Positions 47,430-55,544 of a DNA stretch of 64,000 nucleotides are shown piece by piece. Numbering within the stretch: position 1 is the first letter of the stretch; the number at the start of each line of letters is the position of its first letter. Origin of the DNA: Nocardiopsis metallicus (GTDB taxonomy: Bacteria; Actinomycetota; Actinomycetes; Streptosporangiales; Streptosporangiaceae); contig NZ_JACHDO010000001.1 in NCBI RefSeq assembly GCF_014201115.1, positions 3,720,001 through 3,784,000 on the forward strand. Reading direction: 5' to 3'. The notes under the pieces were generated by a model, which was not told where the DNA came from, searched no databases, and saw only the letters and a program-made list of their open reading frames with translations. The translations under genes and the position numbers were made by a program.

Positions 47430-48929
47430 CTACCGCACCGGCACCAAACCACCCGCCCCAGCCGGTACCGACGCCCCACGCAGCAGGGCGGCGGTGGCCT
47501 CGGCCGCCGCTTTAGCCACGTCCGGGAACACCGTTTGGTAGGTGTCCTGAGTGAAGTGCGTGGTGGAATGGCCCAGCTCAGCCGAAACCACCTTCACGTC
47601 CGTTCCCGCGGCCAACGCCATCGAGGCCGCCCCATGCCGCAGCCCGTGCAACGTGATCGGCGGCAACCCGGCCGCTCGTGCGATCCGGGAGAACCAGTCA
47701 CTCACATGCGAGGGGTGCCACCCTTCCCCGTTCTGGCGGGTGAACACCAACCCCGAATCCACCCACTCCGGCCCCGCTTTCAGCCGGGCCTGGTTCTGGA
47801 ACTTCTTCCACCCCCGCAGCACCTTCACCGTGTCCGCGTCCAGGGTGATGGTGCGCTGCCCGGCTTCGCTCTTCGGGGTCGTGGTGAGCGTGGTCCAGGA
47901 CAACTGCACCACCTGCGTGCGGATATCCGCTTCCGCATCCGTGAGGCGGGTGTGGGCCCAGGGCAGCCCGACCGCTTCACCCCGGCGCAGGCCCTTGACG
48001 GCGATCAGGTGGAACAACGGGTGCAGCCACACGTACTTCCTCGAGTGCTCCAGGAAAGTGCGGGTCTGCTCCGGGGTCCACACCATCACCTCCCCCGGAA
48101 TCGTCCCCTCGTTCTCCCACCGCTCGACTCGACCCGGTGTCCACACCAGCGGGCGTTTCCTCGGAGACGACGGCAGACGTGCGTGGGAGGCGACGTTGAC
48201 GTTCACCGGCTCCTCCGGACTTCGCACCGCATCCGACAGGGCACTGCGAAGCGTGGCGCGGATGCGGTGCTTGGTCGACAGACTCACCACCCGCTGGCCT
48301 CGCACCGAGGCCCGCACCTTCGCGTCGTCGGATTCGCGGGCCTCCAGGATCCGCTCGTTGTTGGCCTCGATCCACTCGAACATCGCCTCGACCTGGCTGG
48401 ACTTGAGCCGGTCCAGCCGGATCTTGCCCAGGTGCGGGACGAGGTATTTGCGGATGTGCCCGGCGTAGGAGGTCCGGGTTCCCTCCGCCAGGTCCGGCTT
48501 CGCCGCAAGCCACCCCTTCAGGTAGGCCCCCACGGTGGGGGCTTCCTTGCGCACGTCAGCCCCCGTCCCCAGGCGTTTGCGCACCTCCTCCACCGAAGGG
48601 AAGCAGGTGCGGGCCTTGAGGGCGTTCTGGATCAAATCCGCGATCTGCACCTCCACCTCTTGTTCCCCTTGGGCCAGATCGAGGAGGGCCTTGAGGTGGT
48701 CCAAGGCTTCCCAAGCCTGTTCCTGGCTCTCCAACCCGGTGCGACGAGCCTGACGCCGCTTCCCTCCGCTGGTGCGGGGGAGCTCGAGCTGGTACCCCCA
48801 GTCACCGTGGCGGGGGTTGAACGCCCCGCCCTGACGGCGCAGCTTCGGACACCGCACCCCCAGCGCCCGCCCGGAGTTCTCGTCCCGGCACCCGCAGCGC
48901 TTGAACACCCGTCCCTGATGAGAAGCCAT
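47430..48929 (-). CDS. int: tyrosine site-specific integrase
   Basis: A 499-residue phage/ICE-type tyrosine recombinase. The N-terminus has a Cys-rich arm-binding piece (KRCGCRDENSGRALG, then CPKL), followed by a SAM-like core-binding domain (TVGAYLKGWLAAKPDL). The catalytic domain has Arg in GLRRGEA, His428/Arg431 in LHGLRHGAAS, His454 in LGHSTTHF and Tyr464 in QDTYQTVF. All are intact. It should integrate and excise the element at the tRNA-Arg. It is directly coupled to the excisionase gene (TAG then ATG). Confidence 0.95.
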   Translation of the reverse strand: MASHQGRVFKRCGCRDENSGRALGVRCPKLRRQGGAFNPRHGDWGYQLELPRTSGGKRRQARRTGLESQEQAWEALDHLKALLDLAQGEQEVEVQIADLIQNALKARTCFPSVEEVRKRLGTGADVRKEAPTVGAYLKGWLAAKPDLAEGTRTSYAGHIRKYLVPHLGKIRLDRLKSSQVEAMFEWIEANNERILEARESDDAKVRASVRGQRVVSLSTKHRIRATLRSALSDAVRSPEEPVNVNVASHARLPSSPRKRPLVWTPGRVERWENEGTIPGEVMVWTPEQTRTFLEHSRKYVWLHPLFHLIAVKGLRRGEAVGLPWAHTRLTDAEADIRTQVVQLSWTTLTTTPKSEAGQRTITLDADTVKVLRGWKKFQNQARLKAGPEWVDSGLVFTRQNGEGWHPSHVSDWFSRIARAAGLPPITLHGLRHGAASMALAAGTDVKVVSAELGHSTTHFTQDTYQTVFPDVAKAAAEATAALLRGASVPAGAGGLVPVR

Positions 48930-49211
48930 CTACGACTCCCCCTCCATCCCGTGGTTACTGCGCGCACCACACCGTGAACACCCCTCACCGGCGGTGGAGG
49001 GCACCGGCAGCCCGAGGTGGGCCAGGACCCCCGCTGTGGGAATCCGCCAACTCCGGCCCACCCGCAACACGGGGACCGGAAACGATCCCTCGCGCAGGAG
49101 CCGGTAGGTGGTGGTGCGGCCCAACCCGAGCATCCGCCCGGCTTCGACCGGGTTCAGGACCACCGGCAATGAGCCGACCTCGTCCAATCGGACCGGAGTA
49201 TCCGACCGCAC
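48930..49211 (-). CDS. xis: helix-turn-helix excisionase-type protein
   Basis: A 93-residue protein with an excisionase/MerR-like helix-turn-helix: VVLNPVEAGRMLGLGRTTTYRLL then GSFPVPVLRVGRSWRIP. It probably steers integrase towards excision. The GTG at 49211 has GGGGAGG 7-8 bp upstream; an ATG at 49286 is possible but adds an unlikely N-terminus. Its stop abuts the integrase ATG. Confidence 0.85.
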   Translation of the reverse strand: MRSDTPVRLDEVGSLPVVLNPVEAGRMLGLGRTTTYRLLREGSFPVPVLRVGRSWRIPTAGVLAHLGLPVPSTAGEGCSRCGARSNHGMEGES

Positions 49212-49422
49212 CCCACCCACCTCCCCACCCTGTGTGAACTGCACGGATACGGTGCGCGGCCCCGCATCGTGCGGGGCACCACGCATCCACGCTCGACCTT
49301 GCCGAGGTGGTCAAGCGGATTCGTCAACAACACCACCGGATTTTTCCTCCCACGCTGATCCACCACCCGTTTGCGGACGGTTTGTCGGTTTCGATGGTCG
49401 GGGGCTACCAGTGGCCCCGTGT

Positions 49423-49507
49423 GGGCCCGAACCCGGGGTTCGGGCCCGCTGGGCGGGGCCGGGCTCTTCGGGGCGGTGTGGGGGCTTTGGTGGCCCCACA
49501 CCGCCCC
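49423..49507. repeat. two long hairpins in tandem
   Basis: GGGCCCGAACCC (49423-49434) and its complement (49436-49447) form a 12-bp palindrome with a 1-nt spacer. GGGGCGGTGTGGGG (49470-49483) pairs perfectly with 49494-49507. Such clusters mark single-strand origins or transfer sites in actinomycete elements. Confidence 0.65.
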
Positions 49508-50165
49508 ACCCTCCGGGCGGAACGGAAACCACCCGACCCAGCGCCCCACGCCCGCCCCGAACCCGGCGGCTCCGCCCCGGACACGAAGTGCCACCCACGT
49601 CCCGTGCTCGTCCCCACGCGCGTGCACCTCCTCTGGTTTTTCTCCCTCACCCAGTGAGGAAGCCGCCCCGCACCCGGATTCGACACCTCGCCCCGAAATC
49701 TCGGCCCAACCCCGTTGAAGAAGACAGGCAAGCAAGACGTGACCATCACCCCGGCAGATCCCGAGTGCTGAAGGCCCAGGCAAAGCCGAACAGCTCCCCT
49801 GCCACCGCCATGACCTTCTCGACCACACCCTCCCCACCGCGCACCGGCCCGGCCCCGCCTTCGCTTCCGGTTCGACAGCCACAGCCCCTGCGAACCCATC
49901 TCTGCCGCTGCCCGCACAATCCGCGACGGTGCACCAGACCACACGACCGAGACGGGGGCATGCTCGGCGCGCACCCGCACGATCACTGCTTTGATGCGCG
50001 CACGGATCTCGGATGATCATGAAAGCCCGAAATAATGGTTTTATTGAGGTTAGTGAATAACCTTTCATAAGTGAATATAAAAGGCGGGGAGTGGGGGTGG
50101 CGGGAAGGCTGAAACGGAAGAAGGGGTGGCGGGTCGGCGGGTCAGCCGACCCGCCAGCAGGCCGG

Positions 50166-50214
50166 GGCCGCCGCCCCCTACGTGAAGATGACTACCCACT
50201 GGGTATAAGTCTGG
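50166..50214. repeat. 49-bp direct repeat, copy 1
   Basis: GGCCGCCGCCCCCTACGTG, then a near-identical ACTACCCACTGGG-TATAAGTCTGG, recurs at 50795-50843 with about four mismatches. Both copies follow a GGCGGG-rich run and an AT-rich stretch, so larger blocks are duplicated. Confidence 0.75.
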
Positions 50215-50294
50215 ATTCGCGAGTCACACTCAAACGAGCTTTGGCCTGCAAGGATACCGACTTTCGGCCTGCTGGGGCCACTGGGGGCGCTGGC

Positions 50295-50366
50295 GTAGTC
50301 ACAGGCGTAGTCACAGGCAGGGGGGCGGGCGTAGTCACAGGCATAGTCACAGGCGTAGTCACAGGA
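50295..50366. repeat. 12-bp iteron array
   Basis: GTAGTCACAGGC (or one-base variants) occurs at 50295, 50307, 50331, 50343 and 50355, all in 12-bp register, with a degenerate unit at 50319. It could be an initiator-binding iteron array, or code VVTG repeats in the plus-strand frame. Confidence 0.8.
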
Positions 50367-50794
50367 GCCCCCTGTTTTCACCCCCTCGCCGCCCCGGGAA
50401 GAGGGGAACCGCATGATAAAGGCTTCCCCCGATTCACTGAGTATTCTTTTATCCCCCGCTCAATCCCCCGCACCGCACCGGGGCCGCACGGCATGCCTCA
50501 ACACGCACGCACCGCACCTGAAGCCCTCCGGTCCTCGTACCCGATCCGCGTCGTGATTCCTCACATCCAAGGAAAAATTGTTGGCTACTCAATTCTTTAT
50601 CGGGGAATCGAAAGTAAAAATGGCGATCCGAGCAGGACTCTACCCGAGTCGAGGTCAGATCATGCACCCTTGAACATTTAGAGAAATTGAGTGATGAATA
50701 AGCGATCAAGGGGCGGAGAAGGGGGCGGACGGGCGGGCTGGGAGGAGCCAGAAGGGGGGCACGTGAGGTGGGCGGCCGAGGGGTCACCGCCGGG

Positions 50795-50843
50795 GGCCGC
50801 CGCCCCCTACGTGGAGTTGACTACCCACTGGGCATAAGTCTGG
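50795..50843. repeat. 49-bp direct repeat, copy 2
   Basis: Second copy of the block at 50166-50214, 629 bp downstream in the same orientation. It is followed by GGTGGAG-type short repeats (50905-50955) instead of the 12-bp iterons. Confidence 0.75.
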
Positions 50844-51180
50844 TTTTGAGCCACACCCCTAAAACCGGCCCTGAACTGCGAAAACGAGAGTTTCAGGGGG
50901 GTCCACAGGCGTGGAGGGGTCGGTGGAGTGATCGGTGGAGGGGGCGTTGGAGTACTGATTCACTAGCTCCCAACTGCCTTTCAGCGTGGACCTTCGGGCA
51001 GAAGCGGAGGGCGCGCGGCAACTCTCGGAAACCTCCGTGGTCCCGGCGATGGGTTTGGTTTCTTCAATTACGGAATTGTGGTGTCGATTCGCTGAATAAG
51101 AAACCCCAAAAACTATTCTTTATGGTTCTTGTCATCGTGAAAACCCAGCGCTACCCTCTCCTCGCCGTCGCAGGCCGCGC

Positions 51181-52044
51181 TCAGCCCGTATGAGTGACCA
51201 CCGAGTGAATCTCACTCACCGGCACCGCTTCGGTTGCCGACGTGGACATGTCCTCCAGCTCGCCACCAGTGCCGGTGCTGGTGGACCAGGACACCGACCA
51301 CTCCCACACCGCGACCAGATCCACCTCTACCCCCGCGCCACCAGGCGGCAGGGATGTGTAGGTGTGGCCGCAGTCCGGCGACCCCTCCTCCCGGAACACC
51401 GCACGGGAGAACACCGTCCCGGCGCTGTCGCAGACCACTTGGTGGCCGTCCCCGGTCTCCCACACCACCCGCTCCGGGGTAGCCACCACCGTCACCGACC
51501 CCGCGCCCACCGAGGCTGTCGCCGAAACCGGCTCCCACCCATCCGCGTCGATCCACATCCAGGAGGGCATGTTCACGAACCGCGGCTTACCGAGCGGCGG
51601 GGCCGTCCCGATCTCCGGCAACGGCAGGGTCATCGACGCCCGCGCCCGCTCAGCCAACATAGCCGGGTCAACCACGACCTGGGCATCTGCGCCTTGCGAA
51701 GCCGAGGAAGCCGAAGCCGAACACCGCGCCAGCCCGGAAGGCATCGGGGCCGGTCCCTCCTGCCCGGACTGGGTGAACTCCACATCCGGGAGCACACACA
51801 CCGCTTCTGCTCTCCCGCTCGGGATCTGGCCACTCCCGGGGCTCGCGCCAGTCGCCGAAGGTACGGAGCCCTGTGGGGTTCCGGGAGCCCACGCCTGAAC
51901 ACGACACGAGCCACCAGCGCAATCGGTCGTAGCGAGGAAGTCCTGCGTGTCCGCTGCCACCGGAGCCGCAGGCCACGTCAGACTCAGACCCAGCCAAGCC
52001 GAGCCGAACGCCTTGCCAGCCCGGGCATAGGCCGACTTCAGCAT
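51181..52044 (-). CDS. secreted protein of conjugative-element type
   Basis: A 287-residue protein with a signal-like N-terminus (FGSAWLGLSLTWPAAPVAA). Its C-terminal domain has the pattern of a secreted family frequent in actinomycete integrative elements: AERARASMTLPLPEIGTAPP, FVNMPSWMWIDADGWEPV, TPERVVWETGDGH, then DCGHTYT and a WEWSVSW strand. Homologues are often misnamed ATP/GTP-binding proteins. The role may be in conjugative transfer at the cell surface (inference). Its ATG overlaps the lipoprotein stop by 7 bp. Confidence 0.7.
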   Translation of the reverse strand: MLKSAYARAGKAFGSAWLGLSLTWPAAPVAADTQDFLATTDCAGGSCRVQAWAPGTPQGSVPSATGASPGSGQIPSGRAEAVCVLPDVEFTQSGQEGPAPMPSGLARCSASASSASQGADAQVVVDPAMLAERARASMTLPLPEIGTAPPLGKPRFVNMPSWMWIDADGWEPVSATASVGAGSVTVVATPERVVWETGDGHQVVCDSAGTVFSRAVFREEGSPDCGHTYTSLPPGGAGVEVDLVAVWEWSVSWSTSTGTGGELEDMSTSATEAVPVSEIHSVVTHTG

Positions 52045-52541
52045 GAGCCGTACTCCCCCAGCCAGAGGTCATCGACTCGCCAGCCATCCCCCTGGTCAAG
52101 GACGATGGCCTCGACAGGGCGCTTCCTCTCCCCCTGGGGACTGCCTTCACTGCCATCACTGACAAGCCATTGCGAGCTGTCGATGCAATCCTCGATACTC
52201 ACCTCGGTGGAGTCGGCCCCAGACTCAACGATGACCGCATGGGGAGTCAGTACAGGTTCACCGGTGGCCTCGATGCCCTGGAGCATGGCCGTCACCAACT
52301 CGAGGGCCTGCCCCGAGGCGTATTTTTCCAGGTCCGGGTGCGCGACCGAACCTTCGTGCGAGCCTTCTACCACCACACCCCACATACTTCGATAGGCCTC
52401 CACCGCTTCCTCCTGTGGGGAAGGCCCGGGGTTGGACGGCGCGGCCAGGGGCGTGCTCGCCTCGGTCTGCTCGGGCTCTGCTTCCGGTGCGGCGCATCCC
52501 GCCAGCGCCACCACGAGCGCGGCACACACCACCCTGCGCAT
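52038..52541 (-). CDS. lipoprotein
   Basis: A 167-residue lipoprotein. MRRVVCAALVVALAGCAAP has a clear lipobox (LAGC, Cys16). After a Pro/Ser/Glu linker comes a domain with EEAVEAYRSMWGVVVEGSH, TPHAVIVESGADSTEVSIEDC and WRVDDLWLGEYGSC. This fold style (DUF-type, NTF2-like) recurs next to the secreted protein above in actinomycete mobile elements. The ATG at 52541 has GGAGG 6 bp upstream. It is the first gene of a coupled pair. Confidence 0.8.
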   Translation of the reverse strand: MRRVVCAALVVALAGCAAPEAEPEQTEASTPLAAPSNPGPSPQEEAVEAYRSMWGVVVEGSHEGSVAHPDLEKYASGQALELVTAMLQGIEATGEPVLTPHAVIVESGADSTEVSIEDCIDSSQWLVSDGSEGSPQGERKRPVEAIVLDQGDGWRVDDLWLGEYGSC

Positions 52542-52728
52542 GGCACACCTCCGATTTCTTCTCTGACGTGAACCCACGCGGCGCTTTCGAAGGGTGACAC
52601 TAGCCACACGCAGAGTCACTCCACAAGAGGAATTCGGGCACTCTCCGTCACCAAAACTGTGAAGAGAACCACCCGACCTCGGTGTCGAACTCTCTACCTG
52701 CACAAACACCAAAACGAGCAAACGCAAA

Positions 52729-52759
52729 CAGGGCCACCCCCGGTGCGGGAACGGCCCTG
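52729..52759 (-). terminator. 7-bp hairpin
   Basis: CAGGGCC (52729-52735) pairs with GGCCCTG (52753-52759), 17 bp beyond the stop codon of the basic protein gene, with A-rich sequence downstream on the plus strand's left side. Confidence 0.5.
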
Positions 52760-52775
52760 CTACTTGTCTTCTACC

Positions 52776-53306
52776 TCAGGCGACCGGCTGCTGCTGGGCG
52801 TGCCACTGCCGGACCAGCCCCGCCAAGTCGTCCCATTCGCCCGGCTGCTGGACCTTGTTCACCCGCGCAGGGGAGATCGAAGGTGGCGGACTATGCCGGT
52901 GCCGCTGCGACGCCGAGCGCTCAGGCTGGCGGTGGCCGCGTGCTCGTTGCTCGTGCGCGACCAGGTACGGGCGCACCGCACGCCCACCCGCATCGTCCTC
53001 GCACCACCCGAACCTCGGCAACTGCGTCGACGTTACCTGGGGTGCGTAGAGCTGCCTGGCCCGGTCCGCGTGATCGCGACGGGCACGGTCATAGCGGCGC
53101 ACCCACTCCGGCTCCGCAGACGGCACCGGGGCAGGTGCCGCCGCGACCGCTCGCCCGGGAGGCGTCTTCTTCGCTGGTCGCGGGCGCAACGGGGGCGGCG
53201 GCTTCTGCACGCCGAGAACGGCTTCGAGTACGGCCCCGACCGTCCAGCGCACGCGGCTGGCCCAGCCGCGTCGACGCCTGCGGTGGCGGCCCCTACCATG
53301 GTCCAT
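52776..53306 (-). CDS. basic hypothetical protein of integrated element
   Basis: A 176-residue, strongly basic protein, function unknown. It starts MDHGRGRHRRRRRGWASRVR, then a short hydrophobic piece (WTVGAVLEAVLGV), a Pro/Arg linker, and a helical domain with EWVRRYDRARRDHADRA and RAVRPYLVAHEQRARG. The AGGAGG with a 7-nt spacer before the ATG at 53306 is excellent. Context suggests a transfer-related DNA- or membrane-associated protein, but this is inference. Confidence 0.65.
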   Translation of the reverse strand: MDHGRGRHRRRRRGWASRVRWTVGAVLEAVLGVQKPPPPLRPRPAKKTPPGRAVAAAPAPVPSAEPEWVRRYDRARRDHADRARQLYAPQVTSTQLPRFGWCEDDAGGRAVRPYLVAHEQRARGHRQPERSASQRHRHSPPPSISPARVNKVQQPGEWDDLAGLVRQWHAQQQPVA

Positions 53307-53867
53307 GGTCTTCCTCCTGGCTGATTCAGGTGGGCGATCACGCCTCGGGCGGTGTTGGAGCACCGTCCGAGGCACTTTTTCTTTTGTTCTTCTTTTTTCT
53401 CGAGGTGCGTGTTCCGCTGTTCGGGGCTGGGTGGGTGTCAATGGCCCCGGCGAGGTCGTACGCCACTCGCTGAGACTGCGCTTCCTGACCCCACTCGATG
53501 CCAGCGGTCAGGTGCTTCTAGCTGGCTCTTCGGGGCCACTCGGTCGAGGTCAGCGGGGGCAGGCGGGGAGTGTGTGCGGGCATCACAAAGGAGCCCTCTC
53601 TTTTGAGCACGCGAAAGAATTCGGACAAATAGGAATCGCGTTCACCCGGGTGGAACGGCGTGGGTGCGATGTTTCCCTATGCAAGCGAGTATTTTCAACC
53701 CCGCATTGCGTAGAAGTCATGGACCAGCGAAAACACGGGAAATGGGGCTACGCGGGCGACGTGCCCGCACGGCCCCACAGCCGCCCCACGGCCCGCTGGG
53801 CGGCCCCGACCCGGGGGTTCCCCGGGCCGGGGCCGCCCTGTGCCGGTGTGGGGCGGGTGGTGGCCGC
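53307..53867. other. non-coding stretch of the element
   Basis: About 560 bp. It holds a strong terminator-like hairpin (53342-53373) in the leader of the minus-strand gene, and an AT-richer patch (53590-53720). No gene was accepted. Confidence 0.45.
53342..53400 (+). terminator. 13-bp hairpin with T-tract
   Basis: GCCTCGGGCGGTG (53342-53354) pairs with 53361-53373, with one G-T wobble, and is followed by TTTTTCTTTTG-type sequence to 53400. This is the only classical T-tract terminator seen. On the plus strand nothing ends here, so it may stop an antisense or small RNA, or act as a 5' leader hairpin for the minus-strand gene. Confidence 0.65.
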
Positions 53868-54151
53868 TCAGCCCGGCCGCACCGCCGCCACGAACACGGT
53901 CGGGTAGTAGGGGCCGTCCACGGGTTCGACCCGGATGCTCTGCCCTGTACGCGGTGAGTTGACCATCTGCCCGCCGCCCACGTACCTCGTCACGTGCGAC
54001 GGGCCCCGGTGTCGTAGAACGGCATGTCACCCACCTGTATCTCACCCAAACCGATGCGGGTTCCAGCGTTGACCTGGTCGGTGGTCACCTGAGGCAAGGC
54101 CACCCCAACCGTCTTCCAAGCCTGGATAGCCCACCCGGAGCTGCCGAACAC
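53868..54151 (-). pseudogene. broken NlpC/P60 (C40) peptidase
   Basis: One minus-strand frame reads FGSSGWAIQAWKTVGVALPQ, VTTDQVNAGTRIG and GDMPFYDTGA. After a frame change it continues SHVTRYVGGGQMVNSPRTG and RVEPVDGPYYPTVFVAAV, to a TGA at 53868. This is the C-terminal half of a C40 cell-wall hydrolase (normally CSG...W...G...DLLFYDTG, then SHV-MYVGGGQMVNAPRTG). The N-terminus with the catalytic Cys is not found. Such peptidases belong to the transfer genes of actinomycete conjugative elements. Confidence 0.75.
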
Positions 54152-54194
54152 GTTCGCGTGAAATCACGCCAGGCGACTCCCAAATCAGAGTTCT

Positions 54195-54254
54195 CAAGGC
54201 CCAGATCCGCGAGTTTTCCCCAAGATCCGCAGAGCCCGGTTAGGTTGGGCCTTG
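54195..54254 (+). promoter_or_regulatory. leader with inverted and direct repeats
   Basis: CAAGGCCCA (54195-54203) and TGGGCCTTG (54246-54254) form a perfect 9-bp inverted repeat in the leader of the HisRS-like gene. Between them AGATCCGC occurs twice (54203 and 54223), about 20 bp apart. This could be an operator or a regulatory leader. Confidence 0.4.
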
Positions 54255-54293
54255 GCAATCGCCGTTGAAGACATCACCTTGAGGAGAGCGATC

Positions 54294-55544
54294 GTGGCCC
54301 AACGCCCGTCCCCTGTGCGGGGTATGCGCGATGTCCTGCCCGATGCCGCAGAGCGGCGTCAGTGGCTGGAGGCCACCATCCATCATGAGTTCGCCAGGTT
54401 CGGGTACCGGCCCATCGAGACTCCCGCTCTGGAGGACCTGCGTTTCCTGGAGTCCGGCCAGGGCGGTGACAACGAGAAACTGATCTTCAAGACGCTGCGC
54501 CGTGGCCTCTCCCTAGAGCAGATCAGCGATGTGGCGTCCCTGGCCGACGCCGGACTGCGGTTCGACCTGACCGTCCCGCTGGCCCGCTTCTACGCCACCA
54601 ACGCCCCGAACCTGCCGTCCCCGTTCCGAGCAGTGCAGATCGGGCCGGTCTGGCGTGCTGAGCGCCCCCAGAGAGGCCGCTACCGGCAGTTCACCCAGTG
54701 CGATATCGACATTCTCGGTGAGGCTTCGCTCCTGGCCGAGATCGAGCTTCTCAGCGCGGGTAGCCGGGCCTTGGCCGCGGTCGGGCTGGAGGAGTTCACG
54801 ATCCGGCTCAACCACCGGCGTCTGCTCTCCAGCTTGTTGGGCGCGTGCGGTTTTCCCGACAATGCCCACGGACACGCTCTGATCGTGGTGGACAAGCTCG
54901 ACAAGATCGATGTGAAGGGGGTTGAGCGTGAACTCGCGGACGCGGGCCACCCTCACACCGCGATCACCCAGTTGTCACAGGTGCTCGCGCGATCTGAGTC
55001 AGCGGGCACGCCTGACCAACTGGCCGAGGTGTTGCCCGCTGGGGTGGACGAGGAGTCCTTGGAGGAGTTGCGCACGATCGCCTCGGCGGTGGCCCTGCCC
55101 GAAGCCGCACCGAAGGCGCGGTTGGTCATGGACCTGTCACTGGTGCGCGGGATGGGCTACTACACCGGGCCGATCTTCGAGGTGGCCGCTCCGGGTCTTG
55201 GGTCCTCGATCGCCGGTGGTGGCCGCTACGACGAGATGATCGGGCGGATCGGCGGGCAGCCGACCCCCGCCTGCGGGTTCAGCATCGGTTTCGAGCGCTT
55301 GGCCGAGGTGCTCGCCCCCGCCTCTGGGCAGAGGGAGCACCGGGTGGCCCTGCTCTGGCGCTCCGATCAGGATCTGGCACGGGTCGCTGAGCACGCGGAC
55401 CGGTTGCGTGACCGGGGCGATGTGGTCGAGACCGTGCATGTCGGGGGTAAGGGCAAGGGCGTGTACAAGCGTCTGGCCGCGTCCGGGTTCGACCTGGTGG
55501 TTCAGGCCCTGGACGAGTCCGAACCCCGCCCGTTGTCCACGTGA
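54294..55544 (+). CDS. histidyl-tRNA synthetase-like protein A
   Basis: A 416-residue class II synthetase-fold protein close to HisRS. It opens PSPVRGMRDVLPD. Motif 2 is GRYRQFTQCDIDILGE; histidine-binding signatures are RGMGYYTGPIFEV (HisA1 with Gly for the usual Asp) and GGGRYDEMIG (HisA2); motif 3 is GFSIGFERL. A short anticodon-binding-like domain closes it. The GTG at 54294 has GAGGAGA 6-7 bp upstream. It is coupled (GTGA) to a kinase gene. It is probably not the housekeeping enzyme; it could activate histidine for a side pathway or act as resistant spare copy. Confidence 0.85.
   Translation: MAQRPSPVRGMRDVLPDAAERRQWLEATIHHEFARFGYRPIETPALEDLRFLESGQGGDNEKLIFKTLRRGLSLEQISDVASLADAGLRFDLTVPLARFYATNAPNLPSPFRAVQIGPVWRAERPQRGRYRQFTQCDIDILGEASLLAEIELLSAGSRALAAVGLEEFTIRLNHRRLLSSLLGACGFPDNAHGHALIVVDKLDKIDVKGVERELADAGHPHTAITQLSQVLARSESAGTPDQLAEVLPAGVDEESLEELRTIASAVALPEAAPKARLVMDLSLVRGMGYYTGPIFEVAAPGLGSSIAGGGRYDEMIGRIGGQPTPACGFSIGFERLAEVLAPASGQREHRVALLWRSDQDLARVAEHADRLRDRGDVVETVHVGGKGKGVYKRLAASGFDLVVQALDESEPRPLST

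Larger units (their letters stand above)
49212..51180. other. 2-kb structured region of the element, no firm gene
   Basis: No frame here has a recognisable domain. The region holds a cluster of long hairpins (49423-49507), a 12-bp iteron array (50295-50366) and two related blocks sharing a 49-bp sequence (50166 and 50795). Two plus-strand frames (50091-50681 and 50768-51193) share RRPLR--DYPLGISL because they overlap that repeat; whether they are translated is open. An origin or transfer locus is the likeliest content. Confidence 0.5.

Noticed and set aside
49154..50068. 304-codon minus-strand frame in the element
   Set aside because: No motif, overlaps xis leader and the hairpin cluster; could at most hold a short remnant (SVVWSGAPSRIVRAAAE) that I cannot identify.
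50295..50366. CRISPR array
   Set aside because: Repeats are 12 bp and contiguous with no spacers; no cas genes nearby.
50091..50681. 196-codon plus-strand frame across the iterons
   Set aside because: Composition changes abruptly along it and its core is the 49-bp repeat; kept as an open question, not called as a gene.
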